DNA of 64,000 nucleotides from Straminergon stramineum (GCA_963920665.1 OY987265.1:43033001-43097000); one strand, 5' to 3'; shown: positions 12,643 through 26,390, counted from the first letter of the stretch. Program-made: numbers and translations. The notes: generated from the letters alone by a model not told the origin.

Positions 12643-15600
12643 AGTGCTTGAAGCTTTTGTAAATGGTTATGACAAAATGAAAAAAAAGTATAAAAAGAAA
12701 TATTGGATCTAAAAAATGATGCCAAAAAATATAATAAAACTGAAGTGAAATGAAGTACGACAATTTCCTAATTTCATACTATATATATAAGTGATTGCTA
12801 TGAGTAAAATTAAAGGAAAAGATAAAGGAAAAGTTGAATGTAATGTAAAAGTAGAAAAAATAAATGTAAAAGAACAAATGTAGAATGTAAAAGAACAAAC
12901 TTAGAATGTAAAAGTATGAAATTCTAGCAACTAAATGCATTTTGATGCTTGATAAAACCTTTGCAAAATTTGTTTGAGACGCAATTGACTATGAAATCAG
13001 ACGGAGCATTATGTAAATGTGGAGTGTTCACAAATTTCTACCAAATTTGCTACAAAACATTTTGAATACCAATGTCAAATTCGAAGTTTTAGCAGAGTTT
13101 TTATCAACTTGAGCAAATATTTGGGATCATTGTTGGGAACAATTTTGCTCTTACACTGAATTTCTAGTACGTGAAGGAAGTGGAAGAACTCATGGTAATG
13201 TAGAGGCTACATTGACCCTATAACACCATTGTGTACACTAGGTGTCCAATGGATGATAGAAATCCTTCTATGTAAACTAGAAGTGCCACTATTCATCCTT
13301 GGAATTTTGTGCAAAACGGGGAGGTCTTGAACACTAGTTTGACCTCCAATGAATGATTTGGATGTTTTTAAGTAGATGGTTTGCATTGTATCAAAAAGGA
13401 TGATTTTCCATGGTGACCAATTTTTCCTTACATGGCTAAGCATACGATACATCATTTAGAGGTTCCAGGGACCATACATGTGATATTTGCTTTTTGCTAA
13501 GTGTGAAAATATTTACTCTAGTGACATTTAGTTTTTTGCAATTGTTTTTTAGCTTAACCAAAAAATGAAAGGGCAAAAAAAATTAAGATGGTAAAAGTGT
13601 TCTAGATTGTTATAGAAAAAGGTTTAAAGTTTGATTGGATGGTAAATGGAGACTCTCCCTTACTTGTTTGTGCTCTCTAGATGATGGGATTCAATATATG
13701 GTTTAACTGGGTGCATGCTACAAATATGTGATTGATTAGCTACAATTGTGTTTCAACCACCCAACTCCATCTCCTTTGAGATACCTATCTAAAAGTAGAC
13801 ACACATGAAGAAGCACAATCCCTCCATCTCAAAGAGTCAAATCAATGAGTTTCTTGTTGAAAATTTATACTAAAATAGCAATACAAACTAAAGGACAAGC
13901 TTCAATTCCCCTTGCAACACACGTAGGAGTCACTAGTACAAATCTCCCATGGGTTGAATGATTTGGTGTTAAAACTGACTCAAATTGTGTTGAAACTATT
14001 GTAGAGTTAACACAAATTCACCACTTCAACATTTTATTCCATTGAGAATGAATGTTGACAGCAAAAACAACTACATCAAAAAAATGCATGTTGATGTTAC
14101 ACTTCAAACTCATGCAAGGCACTAAAAGTATAGAGTTTTGCACAACACATTGTCATGACATATATCAACCAAGCAAAAGACTACACACTCAAAATTCCCT
14201 CTTTGCCTCATTACAAAGAATGCAACTATCCATCATAACTTGTGACCCTTCACATAATCTAGGACTTTCCCACCATGCCAAATCTAAATTTCCAATGCCC
14301 ATCCCTATCAGTGCTACAAAAGAGCCATGATGCCAAATGGTTTGTCAAGTGAAGATGGTTGTTTAGACATACCTAATTGAAACCTTGGATGTTGAATCTA
14401 TACTCTCTTATCAAATGGCCTAATTGATAGCTACCAAGGGTGTTTGTAAGTTTCAAAAAGAGGCCTTTGTAGGTGGAAACACCTTGCTCAAGGCTTGAGT
14501 CTCATGTTCTATAACTTGGAGTACCTTATTCAAGGCTTAATATTCCATACAATAGATTACTCGTTACATAAGAATTTTTGTAGACCCCCTAGAGTGCACT
14601 TTTCTAAGGTCACTTATGTAGCTTTGCTTGTGACTTGCCCCAATTCTTTACTATGAAATTGGCTTCCCTTACATGATGACCACATATCCATAATACTATA
14701 TTAAGTTGATTTTATTCCAAAATTACTCACTTGCGAGAATGTGTAAATGGCCCTTTAGTCTATCAAGGCTACTAACAACATTCTTTGTTCAAAACTTGAT
14801 GATTAAATTACATGTCCAGAAGTGGAATGTACAAGGCATTAATTGATGGAAGACAAGGTTAACACTTGAAAATTGCTCGACTCATGTTATTGATCTTATG
14901 TTTAGAATTATTCAAAGTTGTTACTATTAGCTAACTCAAGAAGGCTTGCATAATTCTAATTGGAATTAATTGTTAAGGTTCCTGAATTGGGAAGATGAAA
15001 CTCATATGCGTTACAATGCACAATTATGTGTAATGGAGATCAACTTTGTGCATGCAACAATAGACTTTGTTGGACGCCTTAGAGTCATCAGTACATACAT
15101 CCAATGCCAAATGTTCTTAAGTCCTAAAACTACCAAAGTGAGAGAGAGAGACATCCAATTGTGCATTCTACCAGACTATACTCTTTATAGATAGACAACC
15201 ACTAATAGTTCAATGATCTACAACCTCTAGTAGATTCTCACCTTGATATGTGCATTTACAAAATGGTGTTAGGTAAAGAAGACTACAACCAAAGACTTAA
15301 GGCATCAGAGATTGCATAAAACAAAGGATTCTATGATATTTTTAGTAATAGACAGGGCATTACTTGCTAGTAACAATACAAAATTTTGAAAAATATGAAT
15401 AATTTTTTAGATAATTTTTATTGAGGTTACAAGGGAAAGTTGGTAAAGAACTACTTTTGGCCATAGACTAGCTCTAAAATTGAGGTGGAAGAACCCCATA
15501 ATCAAATCAGTGTACACTTGTTGTAGATGCAACAACCTAACAATCCACAAAATTTGTTCTAAAGAGAAGCAAATTGGATCAAAAGAATTAACTATTTGTT

Positions 15601-17295
15601 CATTTTTTCCAATTTTGGACTAAAAACCCATTCATGGTTGTTGTAAAAACGTCCTTTGACTATTCTAAGCTTGATTATGGGCTTTTGATGGTGTGAATTC
15701 AATCATACAACAAATTGCATGGCATTAGAAACTTCAAGTTCTATTTTGTCATTTTTTCTAGGGTCCAATGATGGGTTATAATTCTATCTATCTTACAACC
15801 TTTTGCACCAAACTTCCTTCCAAGGCTTGACTTGTGCCTATGAGTGGGCACCTACCAAGTGTCATTCTAAAAATGGAGTATTAATTTTTTTTTGCCCTTC
15901 AATTTTATGAAATAAAAATCTCTTGAAGCATCCGATATATGACATTAAACTATCCTTGTAGAATGTTACCAACTCTTTACATATGGTCCAACTTAGTTAA
16001 TAGAACCTTTGATGGATCATTTTGGATCTTTGTGAAGGTACTTTGAATAAGCACCTATATAACATTTAAGGTTTCATAGTAAGGACTTCAAGTTTTGACT
16101 TTAAAAATTCACAAAACCTATCTAAAATTTACAAAAAAAAATACTTAAAATAAATAAATTCTAATTTTCATTTGTCTACAAGTAAAAATAATCCTTGATT
16201 GAAATATTGATACTATCTATGCACACTAGCTCAAAGATACAGTTCTAGATATTCCTACTTTACATCATGTCTAAATCAAGGGGCAATAAAGCAATGAACT
16301 TTCAAATTATCACTTTGGTAGGGAAGTTAAATTCTTTGAAATATTTTTCTATAAGTTTTCTTTGAAAAATGAATAGTCTAACCAATAGCTAAACTAAGTG
16401 AGTTCATATTTTAGTTAAGAACCATTGGACTAGGGATAGTACAAATTTCCAATGTATGGAAATAAATAAATAAAAATTATTAAATAAATAAATAAAAGTT
16501 GTAAAAATATAATCCACAAATTCTATCCATACAATAATATTGATTGTTGCACTAATTGATATTTCTATACATGTTGAAACCTAAAATTACGAATTCTTAC
16601 TAAAATTGATTAAAGATTGAAGATTGAAGATTTTTACAATAGGGATTTTTACTTTAAATTCAAACTATTAAGTTAATATTATGGTGATTTTTCAAGATAA
16701 AGATTTTATTTATTGATTCAATTTCTTTTCAAAGGGTTGTATCTTGAACTAAATCTATGACTAAAATATGCTCCCGAATATGCTTGTGTTCATATGTTGT
16801 TTGAAATTTTTATGTTTGGTCTCTAACCCCTAAAATTCTTTGCACCAAATTGTGGTTCACAAGATTGTGGGCAACTATTGAGATTTGATTTAGTCTTCAC
16901 AAGCAAAATTTATATTTTTTGGATGGGCATTTTCGTTACAAGTTTGCCATTTGGAAATATAACTCATGTACAAACAAATGTGGATGCATTTTTAATGCAT
17001 TTTTGAGTGATTTGACCTCAAATTTATTTTTTGTAATTCTTGAAAGATTTGTCAAGAATTGCCATTTGGCATTTTTTTGACACTTTGAGGATATTCTTCC
17101 TTGAGAGCTATTGAAATACAAAATAACATTCTAGGCCACAAAAATTATTGTGTTTTAAAGATAAAAATGAAATCCTCCCATTTTATATTGTTCCAATATA
17201 ATAATTTGCCATACAAATTGTAGAAAAGGCATTTTTGAAATTTTGATGAATTAATTGATGTTATGGGATGTTTTAATTTTTTCAATGGGATATTA
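12643..17295. other. AT-rich intergenic DNA
   Basis: Apart from the degenerate MITE copy at 13212-13440, I see only very AT-rich sequence with short chance ORFs. No conserved protein fragment, tRNA or rRNA was recognised. Confidence 0.6.
13212..13440 (-). mobile_element. TTAA-bounded MITE, copy B (degenerate)
   Basis: Read on the minus strand this matches the family through GGAAAATCATCCTTTTTGATAC, TTGGAGGTCAAACTAGTGTTC, TTTTGCACAAAATTCCAAGGATGAA (all as imperfect matches) and TCCATTGGACACC. The termini have decayed (TTGACCC at one end, GGCTAA at the other), so the exact ends are approximate. Confidence 0.6.
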
Positions 17296-17446
17296 GGGCT
17301 TGTTTACACCCAAAAACTATGGGTTGGAGCCCAAAGAAATGGGGTGTTTTGATTGGAAGATAGCTATGGTACCAACCCAAAGTCCTAATCAAAACACTCC
17401 ATTTCTTTGGGCTTCAACTCCTTCCAAAGTTGGTGTAAATAGGCCC
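17296..17446. mobile_element. Tourist/Harbinger-like foldback MITE
   Basis: The 151 bp element has inverted ends GGGCTTGTTTACACC and GGGCCTATTTACACC (read inward). It is flanked on both sides by TTA (17293-17295 and 17447-17449), the usual target duplication of PIF/Harbinger elements. Much of its length folds back: CCCAAAGAAATGGGGTGTTTT pairs with AAAACACTCCATTTCTTTGGG (each 21 bases; the pairing core is about 20 bp with one mismatch). Confidence 0.85.
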
Positions 17447-17711
17447 TTAGTGATACAAAATGCATGAGTCTTTTACAAATTGGATTTAAGTTCTAAATTT
17501 TGGAATGCTAGTTTTCAATCCTAGCATTTATATAACAATAAAAAATACAAACTTTGCTCCACATCTAGTAATTTTCATTGAATTTTGAGGTCAAGATCCC
17601 CCCACATGCATAGTGGAAAAAAATCACTTCCTACTTCAAGCTTGTAGATCTCACAAATGGTGAGGAATTTGAATACAAAACTCTTCAACTGTATTCTATA
17701 TGAATGTGAGA

Positions 17712-17958
17712 TTAACCTTTAATCCTTGAACACTAGGCTAGTGACCATGGAAATCATCCATTTTGGAACCATGTGACATCATCTACTTTTAAAAAAACAA
17801 AAATACTCATTGAGAGTCAAACCACTATAGAAGATCTCCTCTTTCCACCTCTAATTCCATGAATGAATAGTTGCACTTTTGTCCTACACACATTACACAA
17901 GAAGATTCTTTGTCATTCATGAGACAAAAAAACATCTACCTAGTCATTTATGGGTTAA
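17712..17958 (+). mobile_element. TTAA-bounded MITE, copy C
   Basis: It starts TTAACCTTTAATCCTTGAACAC and ends TTTATGGGTTAA, with the family landmarks GTGACCATGGAAATCATCC, GACATCATCTAC and TTGCACTTTTGTCC between. TTAA is present at both ends. Slightly longer than other copies because of a small internal insertion near the ACACATTACAC stretch. Confidence 0.8.
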
Positions 17959-20580
17959 AAGACATTTTATGTCTCCCCTTGGTCAAACTTCATTCATTTT
18001 CTATGTTAAAATACACATTTCAAAATTTTGAGATTTTTTCATTTAATAAAATATATTCAAAATTTAACTTCGTTTTTTAATAATTAAAAGCATAAAAAAT
18101 AATGTAATACGGAGTACAACTTTTTAAAGGAATTATAAAAATTACAAAATATTTAAAATAGTGTGGAATGTTGAAGAAAAAAGAAATCATAGTGATAAAC
18201 ATTATGGTGTAATTGATATATTCCATGAGCTCACACTAAGAAGTTTGATACCCCCCAAAGTGCAAAACTAGTGGATTTTAAGTTTTCCATATGCTACTTT
18301 AAAATTGTCACAAAATCTTCAATTTTAACAATTTTCCGAAGAAAGATGGAATAAATAGAAAATTATTAAAGCTACATTTTCTTATATAGACTTAAAAATA
18401 TTTAATATAAAAAGATATGTGGAAATTGAGGTTTGACTTTTAAAATGCCCCTTGGGCTTATAATGTCCTTTAAGGGTTAAAGTCTTAGTTATAGTTTCAA
18501 TCATCATTATTTTTTTTTCATTGTGAAATCTTGATACAAAAGTGACCAATGTCTAGGTGTTTTTTGGCTCAAAATATAAAGGAGTTTTAGGGTTAAGGGA
18601 TTACAAGTTAAATCTATAATGCAAAAATGGACTAAATCATCCATTTCCATATTGTATTAGCCAAATAGGAATAATCTTGAAGGTGATATGAATGTTCTTG
18701 GAAAGTAGAAAACTATATCCACATTATAACAAGTATGATTGCTTCAACAAGGATTTTGATTTGTTTTGTAGGGCATTCCTAAGAAAATTGAGTAATTTTA
18801 TTGCATTTCCCATATACATTCAATGTTTGCCATTTGGAATAGGCAATTTCAAAACTTTTCCACAAATCTTGAGCAAAGACAATTGTGATTGAGGTTGAAA
18901 TCTCTTATTTTTGATCTTCAAAAAACTTTGGCCCACACTTGTTTTCACTTACTAAGAGGAAACTATATCTTGCATTGTGGCTCCAAATTCTTTGATTTTG
19001 AATTTTTTTTCTTCTTAATCTTACATTCCCTCACATCCAATATTAAAAAAGATATTTGGAATCTAAGCCATAAATTTTTTTTGATTTTGAAGACTTTGGC
19101 TATGTTTGGTAGATAATTTTGACATTTTGTCAACAATGATAATCATAATTTAGAAAATGCACCAATAGATAGTGATAAGAATTTGAAGAGAAAGTATAAT
19201 TAAGATGCTACGATCAATATGTTGGATTATTTTTCTATGAAGGAATTTTGAAGGCCTTTCTGGTTTGTCTACAAATGGTTAGCCATTGTTCTCACTCAAG
19301 GATCAAGAAAAAGCTCTCAATATTGATTGGTTTAGCTCTACTTCCCTTTGAAATACTAATTTTGTAGTATTGAAGGAATTTACAAGCATTTGCCATCATT
19401 ACATCTGAGGGTCAAATGACTATTGAATTATACATGAGACTTAGAGATGCATAGTTAACTCTTGAAGGATGTGGCTCCCATGACCAAGGTAGTCACCAAA
19501 ATACTCTGATTATTGGACCAATATATGCATATTTTCTTTCTATAGATAACAATGAATTGAAGTCATCCATCATACCTTTTAGGTTTGTAGTGTCTTTACA
19601 ATTGCAAGGTTAAAGCTTCTAAACTATCTAATTCCTCTACATTTTACCACAACTTTAAATCTCACCCTAACATTCACTGAAAGGGTGGAGTTGATTCATA
19701 AATTTCTTACAATAACTCCAACAATTTTTGAATCAGTTGAATAGTCCATTTCAGATTCCAAAGTCCAAACCTTTATTTTGCAACCCCAAAGACAAGTTCT
19801 TACAACAATACCATGTAAACAACTATTCAATGAGAGGCTCTATTCTTGTAGCACTAGCTGACTTATCAAGTAAGGTAGTATTCAAACTTCCTCACATATA
19901 GTTTATGTCAATGCAAAGTCTCAATTTATCCCTTGAAGATTTTTCCAAATGCAATAAAAATCCAACAAAATAAAATCCAACCAACTTTAGCAATCAAGTA
20001 TGCATCAAATGAAAAATTATCCTAGCCCATATATAACGATATAGATGTATCATTTCCAATAGAAGAAGTCACACTTAGATTGGTGAATTTAGTGAGTTCA
20101 ATAATAAACTATCCAATAAACTTGTTGAAAGATTTGGTACTCGCCTCAAGGTAAAGTAATGTTTCAACAACTTCATTGAAAGGTTGAGTTCCCTGTTGTG
20201 ACTTCCCCTAGTGTTTCTTTGGACAAGACTCTCCAAATTCTATCAAAATCAAAGATAGGATTTGCCAAAATCTTCCTTATTATAGAAGACCATGTAATCC
20301 AAATGATTGTAGTTAAAAATAGTACATATAAGGTTCTTCATCTTGCACCAACATTCAGGAAGTTTTTTGAGTTTTACCAACTGTTTTCCTACAATTCCCA
20401 AATTGAACCGGTATTTAAAGTACAAAGTCAGACTATTTTCTCTATTTTTTACCCAAAATGTAAATTTTATAGATTTTTTCACTGTTTTTTTACCGATGTT
20501 TTCAAATTGCCCCTGTTTTTTTTTCCCAATTCCAAGAGCTAACTTTGACCTAGCCGCCGGTATCCTCCCAAACATATCTT
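17959..20580. other. AT-rich intergenic DNA
   Basis: No supported gene. A half-site resembling the right end of the TTAA family (GTCCTTTAAGGGTTAA) occurs near 18460-18480 without a matching left end. Text near 19190-20200 may be an eroded retroelement, but no recognisable protein motif survives. Confidence 0.5.
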
Positions 20581-22310
20581 AGTCTCGCACTTGATCGGTG
20601 CATTTCGCTGTGACCCCAACCACCTCCTGAACAGAGTGCTGCCACGTCCTAAAATCTTCTCTCTGCCCCCCCAACCACGCGTCATCACCGAAAGACGCCA
20701 GCTGACAGTCCTTCAAAAGCGCGAAAAGAAAAACTAAAAAAAGAGAAACCACAGATCAGAACTTTGCAAACTGGGTCCGCCTGAATCAATCTCTGCCAAT
20801 CACCCCAAGTCCACGGCCGCTAATCCTGGCCACCAGAAACAGATATTTCAACTTCCAAATGATACTCACTGTTCCCTTCCTCCCTTCCGCAAATCTGCAC
20901 CAGAAAATCTCGTCCCTTCTCATTGACACATCACCCTCACCCCCCCAAATAATAAGAAATCTTTGCAAAATGGCAAAGACGTCACCTTCAAATTCGTTCC
21001 AATTGCGAACAGTCAAGTCAAGTCCCCACCTTTGGGAGTTTGGGTCCACCGACCTGTCTTCCTTGCCAGCGAGAGCAACCAGCAATATAATAATACAGCA
21101 TCATTGCAGTACAGTACCATACTAATAAATGAAACTCGACTAGTATATCACTACCGGTAATAAAAGTATATGTACTATATTAATATTATGTTAATGGAGA
21201 AAAGACTGCTGAATAAAAGTAGAACACAAGAAAATTTCACAACTTGAAGCCGCTTTCAGTTGCTGCTTGGAGTTCAGAAATTCGGTTTTGTTCCTGACAC
21301 GGCAAAGAGAGACAAACATACACCAAGATTCAACGAAGTCTGTTGCACGATCTGGCTTTGGGGTTCGCGAAAGGTAGGAGAGTCTTGGAAGGGACGAATT
21401 GCAGGCGTAGTTTCACCTTTCAGTTTGCTACAGAGGGATATCCGAGTTTGAGAATTGCGGGGGTGGGGTTGTGAAACTGGGTTTCTTTGAGTGGTGATGG
21501 TGTCGTTTGCTGTCTGACTTTGGATTTCGTGTTAACGCGGGGGAGGAGGGTGTTGGTAAGTTCCTGTTGTAGTTTTTTTTGTGCAGATTTTGGCTTTTAT
21601 TTGTTGGTTATGGTGAGTCTGAGATTTGCAAGGATTCTTGGTGTGTGAGGGTGACTGGGCTTCTTTTGTAGTCTTGAAGAGAAGTGTACGAGAAGGCGGT
21701 GCTTTTTGGTTGTGAAAGTTGCACAGATCTGACAGTTACAGAAGCTTGGTTGATTACTTGCTGTTGTTGTTGTTGTTGTTGCTGTTTTTGGTCCTTGCGC
21801 GAGGAACAGACGATAGGTTCAATGCAGTAGAGGCTTTCTCTCTTTACTCAGTAAGTCTCTTGTTTCAAAAATCTGATCAAGAGACACTGTTTGTTTTGTA
21901 GGTATGTTTAAGTGGAGTTCCTATTGTTTGAGTTTTCAGTTGCTCTGCCTTTGAAGAAGAAACGGTCTGCGTTTGATAGCATTAACAAAAGGTAAGCGAG
22001 TAAATCCAACTTCTTGTGTGAATGGCCGTTCTTAGGTTACAATTATCTCAACAGTAGTTTACTTGAATTAACTTCTAAGAGGAACACATAAATCGTTTTT
22101 GTAGGGGTTTCTTTTGGGGTGCCGGAGAATTTTTTTAACTTGCGAACTTGGCTTGTCATGACGTGGGTTTCATGTTGTCCGTTTCCTGAGGTACCGAGGC
22201 TTCTACTAACGTTACGTGGTTTGTAAAAACTTATAATTAGTGCGTATTGAATGGAGCTTATAAGTGTATGTGTACTGATGAAAAAAAATGGGGTTTCAGT
22301 GGTGGTGCAG
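20580..22310 (+). promoter_or_regulatory. Promoter and 5' leader of the BRO1-domain gene
   Basis: G+C rises at about 20580, the usual sign here of a gene's upstream region. The leader includes a (TTG)n run near 21758-21785. A 5'UTR intron is likely from 21992 (AAAAG/GTAAGC) to 22310 (GGTGGTGCAG), which removes the small ATGs just upstream of the chosen start codon. The transcription start was not located; a TATA-like signal is not obvious. Confidence 0.5.
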
Positions 22311-22314
22311 CATT

Positions 22315-25300
22315 ATGGGATGCATACTGTCCACCGAAGCTTTAGAGGAAACAAGGCCATCGCCGGCCCCCGTCAGTGTGGGCGGGGAAGTCTATGTGTA
22401 TGTTCCAGGCTTGCGGACTCCGAAGTATGTGGACTTGAAAGAGCTTTTACAAGGGTCTGTTTCTACGGACTTGGCTTCACGGTTGCAACTGTTGAGGTCT
22501 CAAGTGCTTATAGCTTCGGGCAAGAACTCCCATGCTGCGAAATCAAGAAGGAGAAGACTTCACCAGCAAGGTTCGTCTCAAATCTGAGGATCTGCATTTT
22601 GATTTTGATTTTTAGATTTAAGTTTCTTTTTTCTGAACATTATGATCGTTTGTTGATGGCACATTGTCAAGCTGAGTATGTGAGATGATGATTGTCTCCC
22701 ATGATCAAATTTTTGGGTAGTTTGTCTAGGGATTTTTGCCAACTACTGTAGTGGTCGTGTTTATATTTTTTTTGAAGGTGAAGTTGAGGTTACTATTTGC
22801 GTCTGTGTATGCATTCTAACCAATATGTAGGAGTGTTATCTTATTGGGAGATCACTCATTAGAGCTCACTGAAGAGATAAGTTTGGGCATTACATGAGCC
22901 AAACTCTTTCGAGATAAAATTTTCACTCACCTAATGTAAGAGACGATGGCTTATATAATCATTCAAAGTGGGAGATTGTAGACTGCTATTGAATGGATAA
23001 TAGGCAACCCCATTTTCATTCGAGGGTTAGTGGCTGTAGAAATTTAGCGGGGGCAGGCTTACATGCCACTTGCTAATTGAAGATTATTGGGATAGATGAG
23101 TTGCTGTTGGTGGCTAGGGGTTGGTATAGGAGACGAGATGAGATTTTTACGGTTAAGTGTTCTCTATCTAAAGTTTTTACTCGAATGCTTCTTTGTAAAT
23201 ATGGAAACCTGAACGAAGAGGTGTGGATACAAGGTGGCGAGTATGGGTGTAATCAGTCTTGGTGATTGGACTTGGATAGTCCATTTGAGTCTTATGGCAA
23301 TTCTATTTCGACTTTGATGTTCCTGAGTTGAGACCTTCGTATGTTTGACGTGCAGATACTAACACATCTGGCGATTTGGAAAAGGCGTTAGTGAACTACC
23401 TTCCTACGCTTTTGGGTTTCGTGACTGGAGGTGGGTGTTCAGCATCACTTGTATTTGCATTACGCGAAGAATGTGCCTTGGTCGTCTGTTTTATTTTTCT
23501 GTTGCAACGAGATTGAGGTTGAGCTTACAGTAGCCGTAATTTTAGTTTGTATCGGCATTGAGAACTCATTGAAATTGACGACACCTTACTGCAGGTGAGA
23601 AGTTTAGCTCAGGAATCGTATTCGATTGGACCAACGTGGAAGATGAGAAGAAGGTTGATATTCCTACCAGTTGTTATAAATCATTTAGGAAGTTTCAATG
23701 AAGATAGCAGAATGCACCAATAAGAAGAAGATTCATACCCTACATTTTTGAATTACAGAAGTATGTTTTGAAGGTTCCTACACTATCAGCTTCCAAAGTG
23801 GATTTCTTATTTTGAGTTTGGGCACTTATTTTTATGCACCTATGTAAAGTTGATCATTGACGGTTACGAGTTTTGTATTAACAGGAAACTGCTCTGGGAA
23901 GTGTTTATTATGAGTTGCTGTCAATACTTCATTTGCTAGGGGTTCTGGCACTGCAAGAAGCGAATACGTGCCTAACACCAAGACCACCTGCAGAGGGTTA
24001 TAGCCCCAAAGTTACCGAAGGCATGTGCTTTGCTTTCCACCTAATCTTTACTTTTGGGCGATTCTTGTCTGCGAGTTTAGCTTGGTATCTGATGGTAACT
24101 CCTGTTACATAACTCCTGTTACATATTGACTGCAGTAATTGACTGCAATATCATTGCCTTACTGGCTTCACTTGCCTGCACTTGCTTACATCACTTGTTG
24201 CAAGGAAGGTGGGCGATATTGCTACGTAGTGACATTGGTAGTGGCAGCGTATGCCACAGGGTGAATGACAAGAAACGTCCTCTTTAACAGTATAAAGTCT
24301 GTATGTTTGTACCGACGATAATTAGATGGAATCTTTGCTACAGAGTAGGGCTAGTGTGTTGAAGTATCTAACATTATCGTTTGGACCTATCAGAGAGCAA
24401 GAGGAATGCTATTGAGCTATTGCTGAAAGCTGCATCGTATTTTGAGTGTGCCTTGCGTGCTGTGCTGCCCAACACCCCTGTAGAAATCAAGTAAGATAAT
24501 GGTTTATAAGGTGTTTTTCCTTACGTTGTGTCCTGCATTTTTCAATAGAAGCTTGTTGCTTGGTACCTAGATGTTTGCTAAGCAAATGGATTTAAGATTG
24601 GGATGTAAACGTTGACCGAGTGTCTGTATGGTGCAGGGCAAAGTTACCAGCTGATTTGACTGAGTCGATGATTAAATCCTTGGAGAATCAAGCTCTGGGC
24701 CACGGTGTGGAGTTGCAGTTGGGATTTGCAGTAGATAATGTAAAAGCTTCTCTGGCAGTGAAACGAAGATTATCTTGTGAGCACGTGAAAGTCTGGGAAG
24801 AGGTTTGTGTTCTATCATTAGCTTCTGAATATAATGGAGAATTCTTCGTCATGCTTGATTCGTGTAGTTGACTCTTGCCTCCCCCCCCCTCTTGTCAGAT
24901 TAGGTAGAATATAATTTTTGCAGGAACGTGCATCTATTACTAAGGTACCTTGATAGTTCAAATATAATATTCTAATTTGAATAATATTCTCTACTGTGTT
25001 TTTTCAGGCAAATGAGAAGATTGGACGTGTACCTCTGGCGGACGGATGGAGGGAAAAACATCTATTGTTTGTAAAGTGGAAGCTTTGTGAAGCCAAGGCC
25101 GGGGCTTATTACTACCATGGACTTATTCTGGACGAGGGTTATGAAGACAACACACATGCTCAAGCTTTAACGTGCTTCAAAGCTGCAGACAGCTTCTTGA
25201 AAGAAAGTCAGAGAACAAAAATGGAGTTTGGCAATGCAGACCCCCTGACCAGGTACGCACAGGTCTCATTAGTTTGAATTAATCACTTAGTCTACTGTAG

Positions 25301-26372
25301 TAAAATTAGAGTCTTCACATATTTATTTATTTTATTTTGAACCCAAAGAGACAAGCTTCCTTCACTATAATGGAGTGAAAAATAAATTCTTACATGCTTT
25401 TAAAGTTGTCATAGGAGATGACGTCCGGTAAAATCTAATTCTGTTTTTGGTGAATGCAGAGTGCCTCCACTGTGGGGACCTATGAAGTATCTCTCCGAGA
25501 GGATACCCCGGGAAGCTTTGACTAAAGCTCGAGTGTTCAGAGAAAATTACCGGAAAGAAAGGTAAGTTGAAACTCCACTACACTCAACCCTCTGTGATTG
25601 CACAGTCCTAGAATGCCCTCGAAACCTTTCATGTTGTGCACACACATCTTATTGGACGACTTCCACATGAACACATGTGAATGGATTTAGAAGCTCATTT
25701 TGGGTCCACCAATTTTAAGCACTTTGAAAATTCATAGCGTATTCATAGTGTCCCAAAAAAACCATGCTAAGCGTGCCTTTCACTTAGAAAATCCATGGTT
25801 TTGGGTATACCTATGACGAACACTTTGAGCTCACTCATGGTGTCAATATATTGACTAAGAGAATCTAGAATCCTGTTTGAATTACCAACAAGATCCAACA
25901 AAACAGTAATATGAACTATGCGTAGAATGCTTATTCGGTCGCTTTTAGGTTAAGTTAGCGTCTCAGTATCGTTATATTATACCTTCATTTTATATCGCCA
26001 TATTATATGTCATGTTACCGTGTCACAATAAGCGGGTTAACTTAATTGTTGCAGCCATTTTCACTCTTGCCTGATTGCAAGTTGACTCAAAAACTGGAAT
26101 CATTTCGCTGCAGGTTACCCAGTAGCACACCGCAATTGCCAGTGTTCCCTTTGGCATTAACAGCTGATGAATACGACTTACCTCCAGTTGACCCAGCGTG
26201 GGAAAAGGAGTCCGGATATGAAGGAAAACACGCCCTCACTTCTGATGTCCCAGCTTTTCTTGCAAAGCGAGATTTGAATCCGAAGCAAAATGGAATGAAG
26301 GCAGACTTGAGAAGAGCGCAACCCTTGTCACCGCCGCTGATACCCCCTCCCCAAATGGTACAAGCAAGATAA
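22315..26372 (+). CDS. BRO1-domain protein, 9 exons
   Basis: The exons are 22315-22570, 23356-23430, 23595-23653, 23885-24020, 24394-24490, 24637-24802, 25008-25252, 25460-25561 and 26114-26372, giving 464 residues. The body matches plant single-domain BRO1 proteins (ESCRT/Alix-type boomerang): LPTLLGFVTGG, FDWTNVEDEKK, SVYYELLSILHLLGVLALQEA, RNAIELLLKAASYFECALR, LPADLTESMIKSLENQALG, GVELQLGFAVD, KASLAVKRRLSCEHVKVW, LLFVKWKLCEAKAGAYYYHG, VPPLWGPMKYLSERIPREAL and DEYDLPPVDPAWE. The start codon was chosen because it gives MGC, an N-myristoylation plus palmitoylation signal that would place the protein on endomembranes. A likely role is membrane trafficking or ESCRT recruitment. Exon 4 ends GAAG/GCATGT, a GC-AG intron. 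Intron 1 carries the dispersed repeat also found in the DUF3531 gene. Confidence 0.9.
22812..23125 (+). repeat. Intronic dispersed repeat, copy 2
   Basis: Partner of 8378-8692, in the same orientation relative to its host gene. It lies in coding intron 1 of the BRO1-domain gene. Both copies end near a G-rich GGGGTTAG/GGGGTTGG stretch. Confidence 0.65.
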
Positions 26373-26390
26373 CGCTCAAAAAAAAATCCT

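Noticed and set aside
18425..18490. Right-end half-site of the TTAA family
   Set aside because: No matching left end or internal core was found, so it is not counted as a copy.
20786..21160. ORFs upstream of the BRO1 gene on both strands
   Set aside because: They fall in the presumed promoter and leader and show no protein family resemblance.
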